A program made the position numbers and the translations under genes. The notes beneath the pieces were generated by a model. That model searched no databases, had not been told where the DNA came from, and saw nothing but the letters and a program-made list of their open reading frames with translations. A DNA stretch of 61,331 nucleotides. Source: Pseudomonadota bacterium (GTDB lineage Bacteria; Myxococcota_A; Bradymonadia; Bradymonadales; GCA-2716585). Numbering within the stretch: position 1 is the stretch's first letter; every line of letters begins with the position of its first letter. The stretch is taken from contig SYOX01000349.1 of the NCBI GenBank assembly GCA_005804885.1, forward strand, positions 1 through 61,331, written 5' to 3'. Shown here piece after piece: positions 16,045 to 24,785 of the stretch.

Positions 16045-19000
16045 TCAGCGCGGGTCGCTCGGGAGCTTCCGGGCCCACCGCGCCACCCAGCCCTCCCAGG
16101 GCAGGGAGCGCTCGGCGAAGACGAGGTCGCGGGCCTTGATGGGCGACAGACCGTGGGCCTGCGCCACCTCGCCCGGGGTCGGCGTAAGCACCGGGCGGGA
16201 GCCCAGATCGTAGAGCACCTCGACGCCGTAATCCGACCCGGGCCACACCAGCAGCCCCTGATCGGAGATGTCGTAGGGCGCGCCGGGGGGCAGCAGCGCC
16301 TCGATCTGCTCGCGCACCAGCGCCACGCCGCCGAGCTTGAAGAGGCCTTCAAGCGCCGACTCGACGCACCGCTCTGCGGGCGGATCGAGCGCGTCGAGCC
16401 AGCCGCGCTCAGGCGTGTGGCCCACCAGCCAGCCGGACTGCTCCTCGAAGGCGATCTGGAGGGGGCGCGCATGACCGCCAGGGCCGAGGATCTGGATCGT
16501 GACGCGGTTCGAGCCCAGGTGGATCTCCCCGAGCGCGATGGGGCCTGGGAGCTGACCGGAGGTGTTGAGCAGCGCGATGAGCTCGCGCTCGATGAAGAGC
16601 CCCACCGCGCTCTGGACCAGATCGATCCCTCGCTGGTGCTTGCGCGCCTCTCGCCACGATCCCCGCTCCTCGACCTGCCGCAGCTTGCCAAAGAGCTTCG
16701 GCAGCGTCCCGGAGTGGAAGCCGGGCTTCATCAGCCGCAACATCGTCTCGCCGTGGTGGCCGACCATGACAGGCTCCAGCGAGGCCGGGCGGTTGGCGCT
16801 GTAGAGCCTCCAGTTCTCCTTGAGCTCCCAGACCAGAAATCCGAAGACGCCCGGAAGGAGGAACACTGTCGTCCCGGCGATGGTGTTGGAGAAGACCGGC
16901 CCGAGGAAGGACAGCGGCGCGGCCATCAGCGCCGTCAACTTCAAGGTCATCGGCAGGATGATCTTGTGCGAGACGGTCACCACCGGGAAGTGCTTGATCG
17001 GGTTGATCTGGGGCTCGATCAGGAGCGTGATGTAGATCCGGACGACGTAGACCACGACCGACCAGATCGCCCCGAGGACCCCCTTGATGACTCGCCCGGC
17101 TTGCCCGTCGCTGCTCTTGAAGCGCAGCCACTCGTCGACGCTGTAGAGCAGCTGCTCGATCCAGTCCGTGGCGCGCTTGAAGGCCTTGACGACGATCTCG
17201 AAGAGGCCAGGCAGGAGCCGGCTGGTCAGCTCGTGCCAGTGCGTCAGCACCCACGCCACCACCCTGTCCTCGACCCGCCGCCCGAGCCGGGAGTTGAGCA
17301 TCGCGTTGGCGATCAAGAAGAGCACCCCGCCCGTCGGCCCCCAGGTCACCGCCGAGACCCCGAAGACCGGCAGCACCGCCCAGATGAGGGCCGACAGCGC
17401 CAGCGGCTTGAGCCCGAAGCGCCACCCGGCCATCACCCACGGGTGAGCCAGCGCGCGCCGCACCAGCGGCTGGGAGAGCAGCCACGCCGGCAGCGCCAGG
17501 ATCGCCGCCGCGCACGCTGTGCCGGTCGCCTTGACGCCCTTCCACAAGGCCTGACGCAGCGCAGGCCGGTGGATCAGCACGAAGAACGCCGCCCCCAGCC
17601 CCAGCAGCGACCCCCACGACACCAGCCGGACCGAGGGGCCGCCGAGGAAGGCCGACACCGGGCTGAACAGGTGCTGCAGCCCCTCCAGCGCCACGTAGGC
17701 GGTGCCAAAGGGCAGCGCCAGGTACAAGGTCAGCCAGCGCCCCACCGAGGTGCCAAAGGCCAGCGCGCTGAGCCGCTGGAGCCACCTCAAGTAGACCTCG
17801 CCGCGCCGATAGGCCGTGTCGAGGTTGCGGTGCAGCAGCTTGTCGGCCTCCAGAAGCTCGTCGCCTCGGAAGAAGGCCCGGAGCCGCGTCATGTCCGGCA
17901 GCTTCAGGTGGCTGCGAGAGAGCGCGTCCCGCAGATCCCCCAGGGTCAAGAAGCCCCGCTCGATGAGCCGATCGATCAGCTCCTCGACGAGCTTGTCGCA
18001 CGCGACCTCCTCGGGCAGGTTGCGCGGCGACAGCGACACCCGATCGAGGGTCTGGCGCACCAGCGGCCGCAGCCACCCCCTCAACCTCGCCTCGGCCAGC
18101 GCCACCGCCTCGCCGAGCTGCGCCGTCAGCCGCTCCTGATCCTCCGCCCCCAGCCGCGTGGCCGACAGGCGGTCGAGCGCTCGCCGGAAGAGCCTCACGC
18201 CGAGCACGAGGCGGTGGCCCCTGAGCGGCCGCATCAGCGGTCGACGCCCCTTCGATCTCGCCCAGCCGATCAGATCCAGCTTGTAGCTCTCGCGCTCCAC
18301 CTCCACGCAGACCTTCTGCAGGTCGAAGAGCAGCCGCGCCTCGACCGTCGAGAAGCCCACGATCGCGGGCCTCAGCAGCGGCCCGAGCGCCTCGGCCCAC
18401 GCCTCGGCCGTCGCACCCTGCTCACCCTGGGCGGACGACAGCCTCCTGGACAGATCCTCGATCGCCGCTCTGGACAGCGCCGCCGCCTGCGACGCGATCT
18501 CCTCGCTGGGGGCCCTGGCCGCCCTGGTGGCCGCGAGCGCGGCCCTGACCGCATTGCCCCGCCGCGACGCCTCCTCGGAGCGCCTCAGGAGCGCCTGCGC
18601 GCGCGCGGCGTCGGGGGCGGACCTGGGGGTCAGCGAGGGCTCGGCGCGCTGCGAGAGCGGCTCGCGGTCGGGCTCCGGCGAGGGCAGCGCGGAGCCCCGA
18701 AGCCGGGTGGCGCCAAAGAGGGCGTCTGCGTCGACCTCCTCGGCCAGCATCGCGTCGATGAGGTCCTGATCGCGCAAGGTCGGGAAGCTGCGGGAGATCT
18801 TCGAGGGGCTAAAGCGCCGCAACTCAAGGTAGAGCGCCGCGAACTCGACGTAGGCGCCGAAATCATTGCCCGGCGGCAGCAGCACCTCGTCCTGGCGCAG
18901 CACCGCCTGGATCTCATCAAAGGCGATCTGCCCGATCCGGTCGATCCTGGCCCGGATCTCCGCCGTCGGGGCGTCGAGCCGCGCCAGCCGAGCCTCGATC

Positions 19001-19320
19001 TCCAGGTGGAGGCGGATGTGGAAGAGCGCCCGCCACACCCGGAGCAGCGCCTGGGGCAGCGCCGCGGTCGGCTCGGGCTCCGCGATCAGGATCACCAGCG
19101 CGTCGAGCGCCTCGTCAGGGTCGCCGATCTCGCTGGGATCGACGATCTCGAGCAGCGCCTCCCGGTCGATGGCGAAGCAGCGCTGGTGGGGGATGCTGAG
19201 CCGGGTGTCGAGGTGCCGCTTGATGACCCGCCGCACCAGCGCCGCGGGCACCAGCCGCGCGCGCGGCTCGACCTCACGCAGTCGCCCGGTGATCTCCGCT
19301 GTGAGGTGTCTTTCAGGCAT
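16045..19320 (-). CDS. Large multi-pass membrane protein of unknown function
   Basis: 1091 residues with no recognised catalytic motif. Residues 1-500 are mainly helical and soluble, with an Ala/Arg-rich stretch around 230-290. Two clusters of membrane helices follow, about 540-690 (SALAFGTSVGRWLTLYLALP onward) and 775-850 (GAIWSVVVYVVRIYITLLI onward). A soluble C-terminal domain contains HRGIDLVQSAVGLFIERELI-like helices and a final beta-rich part (LLVWPGSDYGVEVLYDLG). Its start lies 45 bases after the stop of the kinase-ATPase gene, so both are likely one operon. It could be a transporter-like scaffold or a kinase substrate; I do not recognise the family. Confidence 0.75.
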   Translation of the reverse strand: MPERHLTAEITGRLREVEPRARLVPAALVRRVIKRHLDTRLSIPHQRCFAIDREALLEIVDPSEIGDPDEALDALVILIAEPEPTAALPQALLRVWRALFHIRLHLEIEARLARLDAPTAEIRARIDRIGQIAFDEIQAVLRQDEVLLPPGNDFGAYVEFAALYLELRRFSPSKISRSFPTLRDQDLIDAMLAEEVDADALFGATRLRGSALPSPEPDREPLSQRAEPSLTPRSAPDAARAQALLRRSEEASRRGNAVRAALAATRAARAPSEEIASQAAALSRAAIEDLSRRLSSAQGEQGATAEAWAEALGPLLRPAIVGFSTVEARLLFDLQKVCVEVERESYKLDLIGWARSKGRRPLMRPLRGHRLVLGVRLFRRALDRLSATRLGAEDQERLTAQLGEAVALAEARLRGWLRPLVRQTLDRVSLSPRNLPEEVACDKLVEELIDRLIERGFLTLGDLRDALSRSHLKLPDMTRLRAFFRGDELLEADKLLHRNLDTAYRRGEVYLRWLQRLSALAFGTSVGRWLTLYLALPFGTAYVALEGLQHLFSPVSAFLGGPSVRLVSWGSLLGLGAAFFVLIHRPALRQALWKGVKATGTACAAAILALPAWLLSQPLVRRALAHPWVMAGWRFGLKPLALSALIWAVLPVFGVSAVTWGPTGGVLFLIANAMLNSRLGRRVEDRVVAWVLTHWHELTSRLLPGLFEIVVKAFKRATDWIEQLLYSVDEWLRFKSSDGQAGRVIKGVLGAIWSVVVYVVRIYITLLIEPQINPIKHFPVVTVSHKIILPMTLKLTALMAAPLSFLGPVFSNTIAGTTVFLLPGVFGFLVWELKENWRLYSANRPASLEPVMVGHHGETMLRLMKPGFHSGTLPKLFGKLRQVEERGSWREARKHQRGIDLVQSAVGLFIERELIALLNTSGQLPGPIALGEIHLGSNRVTIQILGPGGHARPLQIAFEEQSGWLVGHTPERGWLDALDPPAERCVESALEGLFKLGGVALVREQIEALLPPGAPYDISDQGLLVWPGSDYGVEVLYDLGSRPVLTPTPGEVAQAHGLSPIKARDLVFAERSLPWEGWVARWARKLPSDPR

Positions 19321-19365
19321 GGGTCTCGGGGCGAGGGTCGGTGGCGCGAGGGGTCTCTGAGGCTG

Positions 19366-21744
19366 TCAATCCTGGGGCCAGCAGTCCAGGTGTGCTTCCC
19401 ACCCCTCCGGGGCGTGCTGGAGGGCTTGCAGGGCGGAGCGCGTCTCGTGGCGCTCGATCTCCATCCAGCGCCCCGCGAGCTGGCCCGAGGCGCCATGATA
19501 CAGCCGCTTGACCTCCGCTGCGAGCCGATGTGTCCTCGGGGACGTGGGCATGAAGTCATCCCGCTTGAGCAGCACCTGCCGCATCAGCGGCTGCCTGAAG
19601 GCCACTCGCCGGAAGGGATCGCCGTCGCGACCCGGCGCCACCACGATCTCCAGCGCCTGCTGCTGCTCCAGCGCCCCGATGAGGTTCTCGTACCGATCGA
19701 GCGCCTGGCGGGCGCAGGCGTGCCCGTCTCGCGCCTCGCGCTCCAGGTATTGCACCAGCAGCGCCTCGTCGAAGCGCTCGCCGAGCTGGGCCGCCCGCAA
19801 GAGCAACAGGCGCGCGTGTCGAGGAGAGGGGTGCGCGTCAAAGAGCCGGGTCAGCCGCCGGGTCATCATCTCGGAGAAGATCGGCGGGATCAGGTGGTCT
19901 GGCTCGACGCCCTCGGTCAGCTTCACCCGCCCCCCCTCGCTGGAGAGCATCGAGGCGTTGTCCAGCAGGCTGGCCAGCCGCTTGATGTAGAGCGGGTTGC
20001 CGCCGCTGCGCGACACCATCAGCTCGATCAGCGCCCCGTCGATCTCCTGCCCCCCCTCACCGAGGACCTCGGCCAGCGCGTCGGCGGCGCAGGTCGCGCT
20101 GGCCGCAGGATCGAGCGGCGACAGCGACACGACCGCCACGGCCTCCGTCGCATGGAGGACCCTCAACAGGCCAGGCTCGCGCGCCGGCTCGTCGGAGGCC
20201 ATCGTGCACAGCAGCACCAGCGGCGCGGGCTGCGCGCCGAGCGCCTCGACCACGGCCTCGATCAGCCCGTCGATGGGCGCCGTCGCCGCCTCGACCGAGT
20301 CCAGGTGCAGCAGCAGCGGGCCGGCCTCGGTCAGCGCGATCAGCAGCCGCGCCGCGTCCTTGAGCGCGCGGCCCTGCGCCGCCCCGAGCCAGCCGTAGAG
20401 CGCCAGCGCCCCCCGGCGCTCGGCCTCGACCATCGCCCGACCCATCCGCCGCTCCAGCGCCGCGAGCATCTTCGAGGGCTCCTCGCCGACCCCGCCGGCC
20501 CCCAGCGCCGCCGAGAGCGCCGCCGCCAGCGCCTTGAGCGTCCCCGCGCTCGCGTGGCCCGAGCCGACGCTGGCCCCGTAGCGGACGCCGGCCTCCTGGC
20601 AGAGCCAGCGGGACGCCCGCCCCTTGCCGATCCCGTAGGCGCCCTTCAAGAAGATGACCCCGCCCTTTTGCGCCCCAAGCGCCTCGTCCAGCAGCTCCAG
20701 CAGCCTCACCTGCTCCGGCACTCTGCCCGTCAGCGCGCCAGGGCGAGAGGCCGGCGCCGCGGGCGCCGGCTCCGGGGCGGCCACGCGGGGGTTGGTGCGC
20801 TGGCGATGCGCGTAGGCCCCGAAGCGGCTCGGCCGAGTCTGACGAGGGGCCGCCATGGGAGGGCTCGAGCCGATGACGACGCCGTCGAGGGCGCTGTCGT
20901 TCGAGCGCTGCAGCGCGCCATCCTTCAGCGCCGTCAGCGCCCGCAAGAGCGCCGAGCCATCCTTGAAGCGGTGCTCCGGCGCGTACTCCGTGGCCCGCCG
21001 GATCACCCCCCCCAGCCCGGAGGTCCCCAGCGAGGCCGGCAAGGGCAGCGCGACCTCCGCGCTCGACAGCCCCGACAGCCTCAGCGTGGCCTGCTGCAGC
21101 GTCTGGGGCCCGACCACGCACTCTCGCAGCAGCAACCCCGCCGCGTAGACGTCCGAGGTCACCTGCCCGGGCAAACCCTCGAACTGCTCCGGGGCCATGT
21201 ACCTCAAGGTCCCTCGACGCGAAGGCTCCAGATCCCCCACCAGCCGCGCGATCCCGAAGTCGAGCACCTTGACCAGCTCTCCCTCGCCAGGCATCGGGAT
21301 CAAGAAGATATTCTCGGGCTTGAGATCCCCGTGGACGATCCCGGCGGCGTGAGCCTCGGCCAGCGCCTTGGCGATCTGCAGGCCCACGCTCATCGCCCAG
21401 GCCTGCTCGCGCGCCTCGCTCTGGTCCAGCCTGTCCGCGAGCGTCTGGCCCTCCAGCAGCTCGGTGACCAGGTAGGCCGCGCCCTCGGCCGTCTCGCCGA
21501 AGTCAAAGAGCGTGATGATGTTCGGGTGGCTCAGCCGGCTGGTGTGCTGCGCCTCATGGCGGAAGGTCTCGACCCACGGCCCTCGCTCGTCCTCCGACGG
21601 CGGCGCCAGCAGCTTGACCGCCACCTGCCGTCGGATCAGCCGCTGCGTCGCCCTGTAGACGATCCCGAAACCCCCCCGGCCGATCTCCTCATGGATGTCG
21701 TAGCGATCGTCGAGGCTGTCTCCGGGCCGCAGTTCAGCGCGCAT
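19366..21744 (-). CDS. Ser/Thr protein kinase fused to an AAA-type ATPase domain
   Basis: 792 residues. The kinase domain has IGRGGFGIVYRA (about 21-31), Lys44 in VAVKLL, HGDLKPENIFL (about 137-147), DFGIARL and GTLRYMAPEQF. The catalytic loop reads HGD rather than HRD, so it is a non-RD kinase that may not need activation-loop phosphorylation. A linker leads to a STAND/AAA_16-like ATPase with Walker A GAYGIGKGR (about 368) and a helical C-terminal half. This is the kinase-ATPase layout common in Myxococcota-type bacteria, usually for signal integration. No sensor or membrane segment is visible. The large membrane protein downstream is a candidate partner. Confidence 0.9.
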   Translation of the reverse strand: MRAELRPGDSLDDRYDIHEEIGRGGFGIVYRATQRLIRRQVAVKLLAPPSEDERGPWVETFRHEAQHTSRLSHPNIITLFDFGETAEGAAYLVTELLEGQTLADRLDQSEAREQAWAMSVGLQIAKALAEAHAAGIVHGDLKPENIFLIPMPGEGELVKVLDFGIARLVGDLEPSRRGTLRYMAPEQFEGLPGQVTSDVYAAGLLLRECVVGPQTLQQATLRLSGLSSAEVALPLPASLGTSGLGGVIRRATEYAPEHRFKDGSALLRALTALKDGALQRSNDSALDGVVIGSSPPMAAPRQTRPSRFGAYAHRQRTNPRVAAPEPAPAAPASRPGALTGRVPEQVRLLELLDEALGAQKGGVIFLKGAYGIGKGRASRWLCQEAGVRYGASVGSGHASAGTLKALAAALSAALGAGGVGEEPSKMLAALERRMGRAMVEAERRGALALYGWLGAAQGRALKDAARLLIALTEAGPLLLHLDSVEAATAPIDGLIEAVVEALGAQPAPLVLLCTMASDEPAREPGLLRVLHATEAVAVVSLSPLDPAASATCAADALAEVLGEGGQEIDGALIELMVSRSGGNPLYIKRLASLLDNASMLSSEGGRVKLTEGVEPDHLIPPIFSEMMTRRLTRLFDAHPSPRHARLLLLRAAQLGERFDEALLVQYLEREARDGHACARQALDRYENLIGALEQQQALEIVVAPGRDGDPFRRVAFRQPLMRQVLLKRDDFMPTSPRTHRLAAEVKRLYHGASGQLAGRWMEIERHETRSALQALQHAPEGWEAHLDCWPQD

Positions 21745-22032
21745 GGCGATCTGTATGGTCGAAGTCGGGCCACGGCGTCAAGGTGATCTCGGGTGGACTT
21801 GGGTCGATAAAAAATGTATCAAGGCCCCGATCTGAAGTGCCTGCTGACCCGTAACCCTGACCGATGAAGACAGGCGCCGGGTGATATCGGCGCGGTGCCA
21901 TACACCGCAGCGTGCGTCTGTATCGAGTCCGTTTCCAAGCGGAGCTTGTCCAGGTCGTGCCAGTCCAGCGCATGGTGCGCCCTGGTGGACCCGGCGGCTC
22001 CATCAACCACGATGGCAGAGGAGGAAGTCGAC
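21745..22032. other. Divergent intergenic region
   Basis: This gap of nearly 290 bases separates the kinase-ATPase (leftward) from the collagen-like lipoprotein (rightward). It must hold both promoters, but no convincing -35/-10 or sigma-54 pair was found. An AT-rich patch (GATAAAAAATGTATC near 21807) and a small inverted repeat GCGCCG...CGGCGC (21874-21893) are the only visible features. An open frame crossing it from 21895 is an upstream extension of the lipoprotein frame without a ribosome site. Confidence 0.5.
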
Positions 22033-23112
22033 ATGTTGATCTATTGGCGTAGATCCGCGCTCCTGGCAGTAATGCTCGGGGCGTTGATCCTTGGGGGCTG
22101 TGAAGGCTCTGAGGGACCGGAAGGCCCTGAAGGCCCGGAAGGCCCGCAAGGACCCCCAGGGGACGACGGAGAGAACGGAGAGGACGGAGAGGACGGCGCG
22201 GACGGCGCGGACGGCGATGAGGGCGAGCGCGGCGCTCGCGGCGCCGCGGGCTCCAATGGCGCGGACGGCGATGACGGCGAGGACGGCGAGGACGGCCTCG
22301 CGGCGATCGTCCGCGCCGACGACGAGGGCGCTGGCGACAACTGCCCTGACGGCGGCGTGGCCATCAACGCCGGCACCGACGACAACCGCGACGGCGAGCT
22401 TCAGGACGAGGAGATCGACTCGACCTCCTTCGTCTGCAACGCCGCGCCCTCGGTGATCTTCAACGACGACGCGATCATCACCAACCAGGAAGACCTCGAC
22501 GCGCTCGCCGGCGTCGTCACCCTCGCCGGCAACCTGCGCATTGAGGGCTCGGACCTCGGCCAGGTCGACCTCAGCGGCCTGGAGACCGTCACCGGCAGCG
22601 TCAGCATCGCCAACAACGAGGGCCTCGTCAGCGTCGACCTCAGCGGCCTGACCCGCGTCGGCGGCTTCGTCGACGTCGACGAGAACGACGCCCTGACCGG
22701 CCTCAACCTCGCCTCGCTCGTCTCGGTCGGCGAGCACCTCCACATCGGGCAGCTGCCCGCCCTTGATTCGATCAACCTCCGAGTCCTGCGCGACGTCGGC
22801 GCCTCCATGATCATCTCGACCGACAGCGACGCCGACTTCAACAACAACGACGACCTCGACTTCGTCGGCGGCGACGCCTACTTCGGCGACAACGACGGCG
22901 TCGAGTCCCTCTCGCTCGGCGACGACACCTTCATCGGCGGCGACCTGACCATCAACGAGAACCAGGGCCTGACCGCGCTGCGCGCCTCCGGCACCCTCTT
23001 CGTCGGCAACGACCTGCTGATCACCAACAACAACAACCTGCCCGACAACCAGGCCGAGGCCTTCGCCGACGCCGCCTTTGTCGCCGAGCAGACCCGGATC
23101 GAGGGCCGCTGA
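22033..23112 (+). CDS. Collagen-like, DUF7151-containing surface lipoprotein
   Basis: 359 residues from ATG 22033, placed by AGAGGAGG and by the signal peptide that follows (MLIYWRRSALLAVMLGALIL, lipobox LGGC, lipidated Cys near 23). A run of about 20 Gly-X-Y triplets (GPEGPEGPEGPQGPPGDDG onward) resembles collagen. Next is a Cys-pair segment (DNCPDGGVAINAGTDDNRD to FVCN) typical of DUF7151. The last 220 residues form regularly spaced short beta repeats with aligned Leu/Val/Ile, like a receptor-L or leucine-rich solenoid. It is probably an outer-membrane stalk with a binding head. The DUF4331 gene follows after 53 bases. The ligand is unknown. Confidence 0.85.
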   Translation: MLIYWRRSALLAVMLGALILGGCEGSEGPEGPEGPEGPQGPPGDDGENGEDGEDGADGADGDEGERGARGAAGSNGADGDDGEDGEDGLAAIVRADDEGAGDNCPDGGVAINAGTDDNRDGELQDEEIDSTSFVCNAAPSVIFNDDAIITNQEDLDALAGVVTLAGNLRIEGSDLGQVDLSGLETVTGSVSIANNEGLVSVDLSGLTRVGGFVDVDENDALTGLNLASLVSVGEHLHIGQLPALDSINLRVLRDVGASMIISTDSDADFNNNDDLDFVGGDAYFGDNDGVESLSLGDDTFIGGDLTINENQGLTALRASGTLFVGNDLLITNNNNLPDNQAEAFADAAFVAEQTRIEGR

Positions 23113-23165
23113 TGAGCGCCGCTCGAACCCTTGAAATCATGAACTCTAACAGGAGAATCGATACC

Positions 23166-24593
23166 ATGAAGCATATGACCCGTCGCGCCCTGATGGCCGC
23201 TGGCCTCGCGGGCGCCACCCTCTGCTCCTCCCTCGCCTTCGCCTCCAGCCACCGCGAGGCGCCCCTGATCACCGAGGACCCCACCGTCGACTCCACCGAC
23301 GTCTACATGTTCCGCAGCCCCCAGAGCCCCGACAAGGTCGTCATCCTGGCCAACTACATGCCGCTCCAGGATCCCGCCGGCGCTCCGAACTACTTCAACT
23401 TCTCCAACTCCGCCCTCTACCGGATCAACATCGACAACACCGGCGACGCCGTCGCCGACATCATCTACGAGTTCAACTTCCGCTTCGAACTGGCCAACGG
23501 CAACACCTTCCTCTACCAGACTGGCCCCATCGACAGCGTCGCCAACCACAACGCCAACCGCAACCTCAAGCAGCTCTACAGCGTCACCCGCGTTGACATC
23601 GACGAGTCCGGCAACGCCACTCGCACCGTCATCGGCGACAACATCCTGACCGCCCCGGCCCGCATCGGCCCCCGCTCCAACGGCAACCGCGCCGCCTACG
23701 AGGCCCTGACCCAGTCCCTCATCCACCAGCGCAACGGCACCCGCGTCTTCGTCGGGCCTCGCGATGAGGGCTTCTACGTCGACATCAACGCCATCTTCGA
23801 CCTGCTCAACATCGACCGCACCGACGGCCTCGGCGACGGCTCCGCCGTCGACGGCACCGCCGGCTTCAACGTCTCCACCCTCGCCCTGGAGATCCCCATC
23901 ACCGAGCTGACCGCCGACGGCAGCGCCCCCGTCCTGGGCGAGAACCTCGGCGGCCCCAACGCCGTCCTGGGCACCTGGACCAGCGCGCACCGCCGCAAGC
24001 ACCGCGTCCTGCGCAGCAACAAGAACCCCCGCGAGTTCGGCCCCTTCGTCCAGGTCTCCCGCCTCGGCCTCCCCCTCGTCAACGAGGTCGTCGTCCCCAT
24101 CGGCTTCAAGGACCAGTTCAACCGCACCGAGCCCCGCGATGACCTCGGCAACATCGCCGGCTTCGTCGTCGACCCCGAGCTCAGCCGCCTGCTGGCCGCC
24201 GTCCACGGCCTCACCGTCCCCGCGGCCCCCCGCCTCGACATGGTCGCCGTCATCAGCTTCCTGCCCGGCGCCCTGACCACCCGCGATGACCTCCAGCCTG
24301 CCGACCTCCTGCGGCTCAACGTCGCCATCCCCCCCGCCCAGACCCCCAACCGCCTCGGCGTCATCGGCGGCGACGTCGCTGGCTTCCCCAACGGTCGGCG
24401 CCCCGGCGACGACGTCGTTGACATCCTTGAGCGCGTCGTCGGCGGCGGCATCCTCGTCGAGGGCTTCGGCGACCAGTTCCCCAACAACGCCCTCAACGAC
24501 GGCGTCGATGAGAACGACGTCCCCTACCTCAACGTCTTCCCCTTCCTCGGCACCCCCCACGAGGGCTTCGTGCACCAGCACGACGCCGAGTAG
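23166..24593 (+). CDS. DUF4331 family secreted protein
   Basis: 475 residues from ATG 23166 (AGGAG 11-15 bases upstream). A cleavable signal peptide (MTRRALMAAGLAGATLCSSL, probable cut after AFA) leads to SSHREAPLITEDPTVDSTDV, the conserved start of DUF4331 proteins. Further family-like segments are DVYMFRSP, ANYMPLQDPAGAPNYFNF and GEDVVDI-like motifs near the end (GRRPGDDVVDILERVVGGG). The biochemical role of DUF4331 is not established. It is followed by a TPR lipoprotein, a small lipoprotein and a HupE/UreJ-like membrane protein, a gene association that suggests a metal-related or export function. The mature protein is rich in Asn, Asp and Pro and lacks Cys. Confidence 0.9.
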   Translation: MKHMTRRALMAAGLAGATLCSSLAFASSHREAPLITEDPTVDSTDVYMFRSPQSPDKVVILANYMPLQDPAGAPNYFNFSNSALYRINIDNTGDAVADIIYEFNFRFELANGNTFLYQTGPIDSVANHNANRNLKQLYSVTRVDIDESGNATRTVIGDNILTAPARIGPRSNGNRAAYEALTQSLIHQRNGTRVFVGPRDEGFYVDINAIFDLLNIDRTDGLGDGSAVDGTAGFNVSTLALEIPITELTADGSAPVLGENLGGPNAVLGTWTSAHRRKHRVLRSNKNPREFGPFVQVSRLGLPLVNEVVVPIGFKDQFNRTEPRDDLGNIAGFVVDPELSRLLAAVHGLTVPAAPRLDMVAVISFLPGALTTRDDLQPADLLRLNVAIPPAQTPNRLGVIGGDVAGFPNGRRPGDDVVDILERVVGGGILVEGFGDQFPNNALNDGVDENDVPYLNVFPFLGTPHEGFVHQHDAE

Positions 24594-24628
24594 AGCGCCG
24601 CTTGGTTTGAGGGACCGAGGCCGCCGAG

Positions 24629-24658
24629 GTCGACGCTGTCGACCCGTCGGCCGACGGG
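24629..24658. repeat. Two small palindromes just after the DUF4331 gene
   Basis: GTCGAC-gct-GTCGAC (24629-24643) runs directly into the perfect 16-base palindrome CCCGTCGGCCGACGGG (24643-24658). They begin about 35 bases after the stop codon and open a series of hairpins that fills the gap before the TPR gene. Confidence 0.6.
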
Positions 24659-24687
24659 AGCCTGACCAGGCCCCGCTCCAGCCCCCC

Positions 24688-24715
24688 GGCGAGCGGATCA
24701 CCCGATCCGCTCGCC
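24688..24715. terminator. Strong hairpin, 12-bp stem, between DUF4331 and TPR genes
   Basis: GGCGAGCGGATC and GATCCGCTCGCC pair perfectly around the tetraloop ACCC. No T tract follows, so it is either a partial or Rho-assisted terminator or an mRNA-stabilising structure that separates expression of the abundant-looking DUF4331 product from downstream genes. Confidence 0.55.
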
Positions 24716-24730
24716 CCACTCGACACCGGC

Positions 24731-24763
24731 GGGCCGCGCGCCAACCTGACGGCCGCGCGGCCC
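24731..24763. repeat. Second strong hairpin, 10-bp stem, before the TPR gene
   Basis: GGGCCGCGCG (24731-24740) and CGCGCGGCCC (24754-24763) form a perfect 10-bp stem with a 13-base loop, ending 22 bases before the TPR ATG. It could sequester or shape the translation start region of the next gene. Confidence 0.55.
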
Positions 24764-24785
24764 GTCCCAGAACCCACAAAACACC

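Noticed and set aside
16153..21786. Very long open frame on the plus strand (over 1800 codons)
   Set aside because: It is antisense to the membrane protein and kinase genes, has Arg/Gln/His/Pro-rich low-complexity composition, and reflects GC-rich codon bias.
22100..22300. Collagen-like repeats as a phage tail-fibre remnant
   Set aside because: A lipoprotein signal peptide precedes the repeats and no phage genes are nearby.
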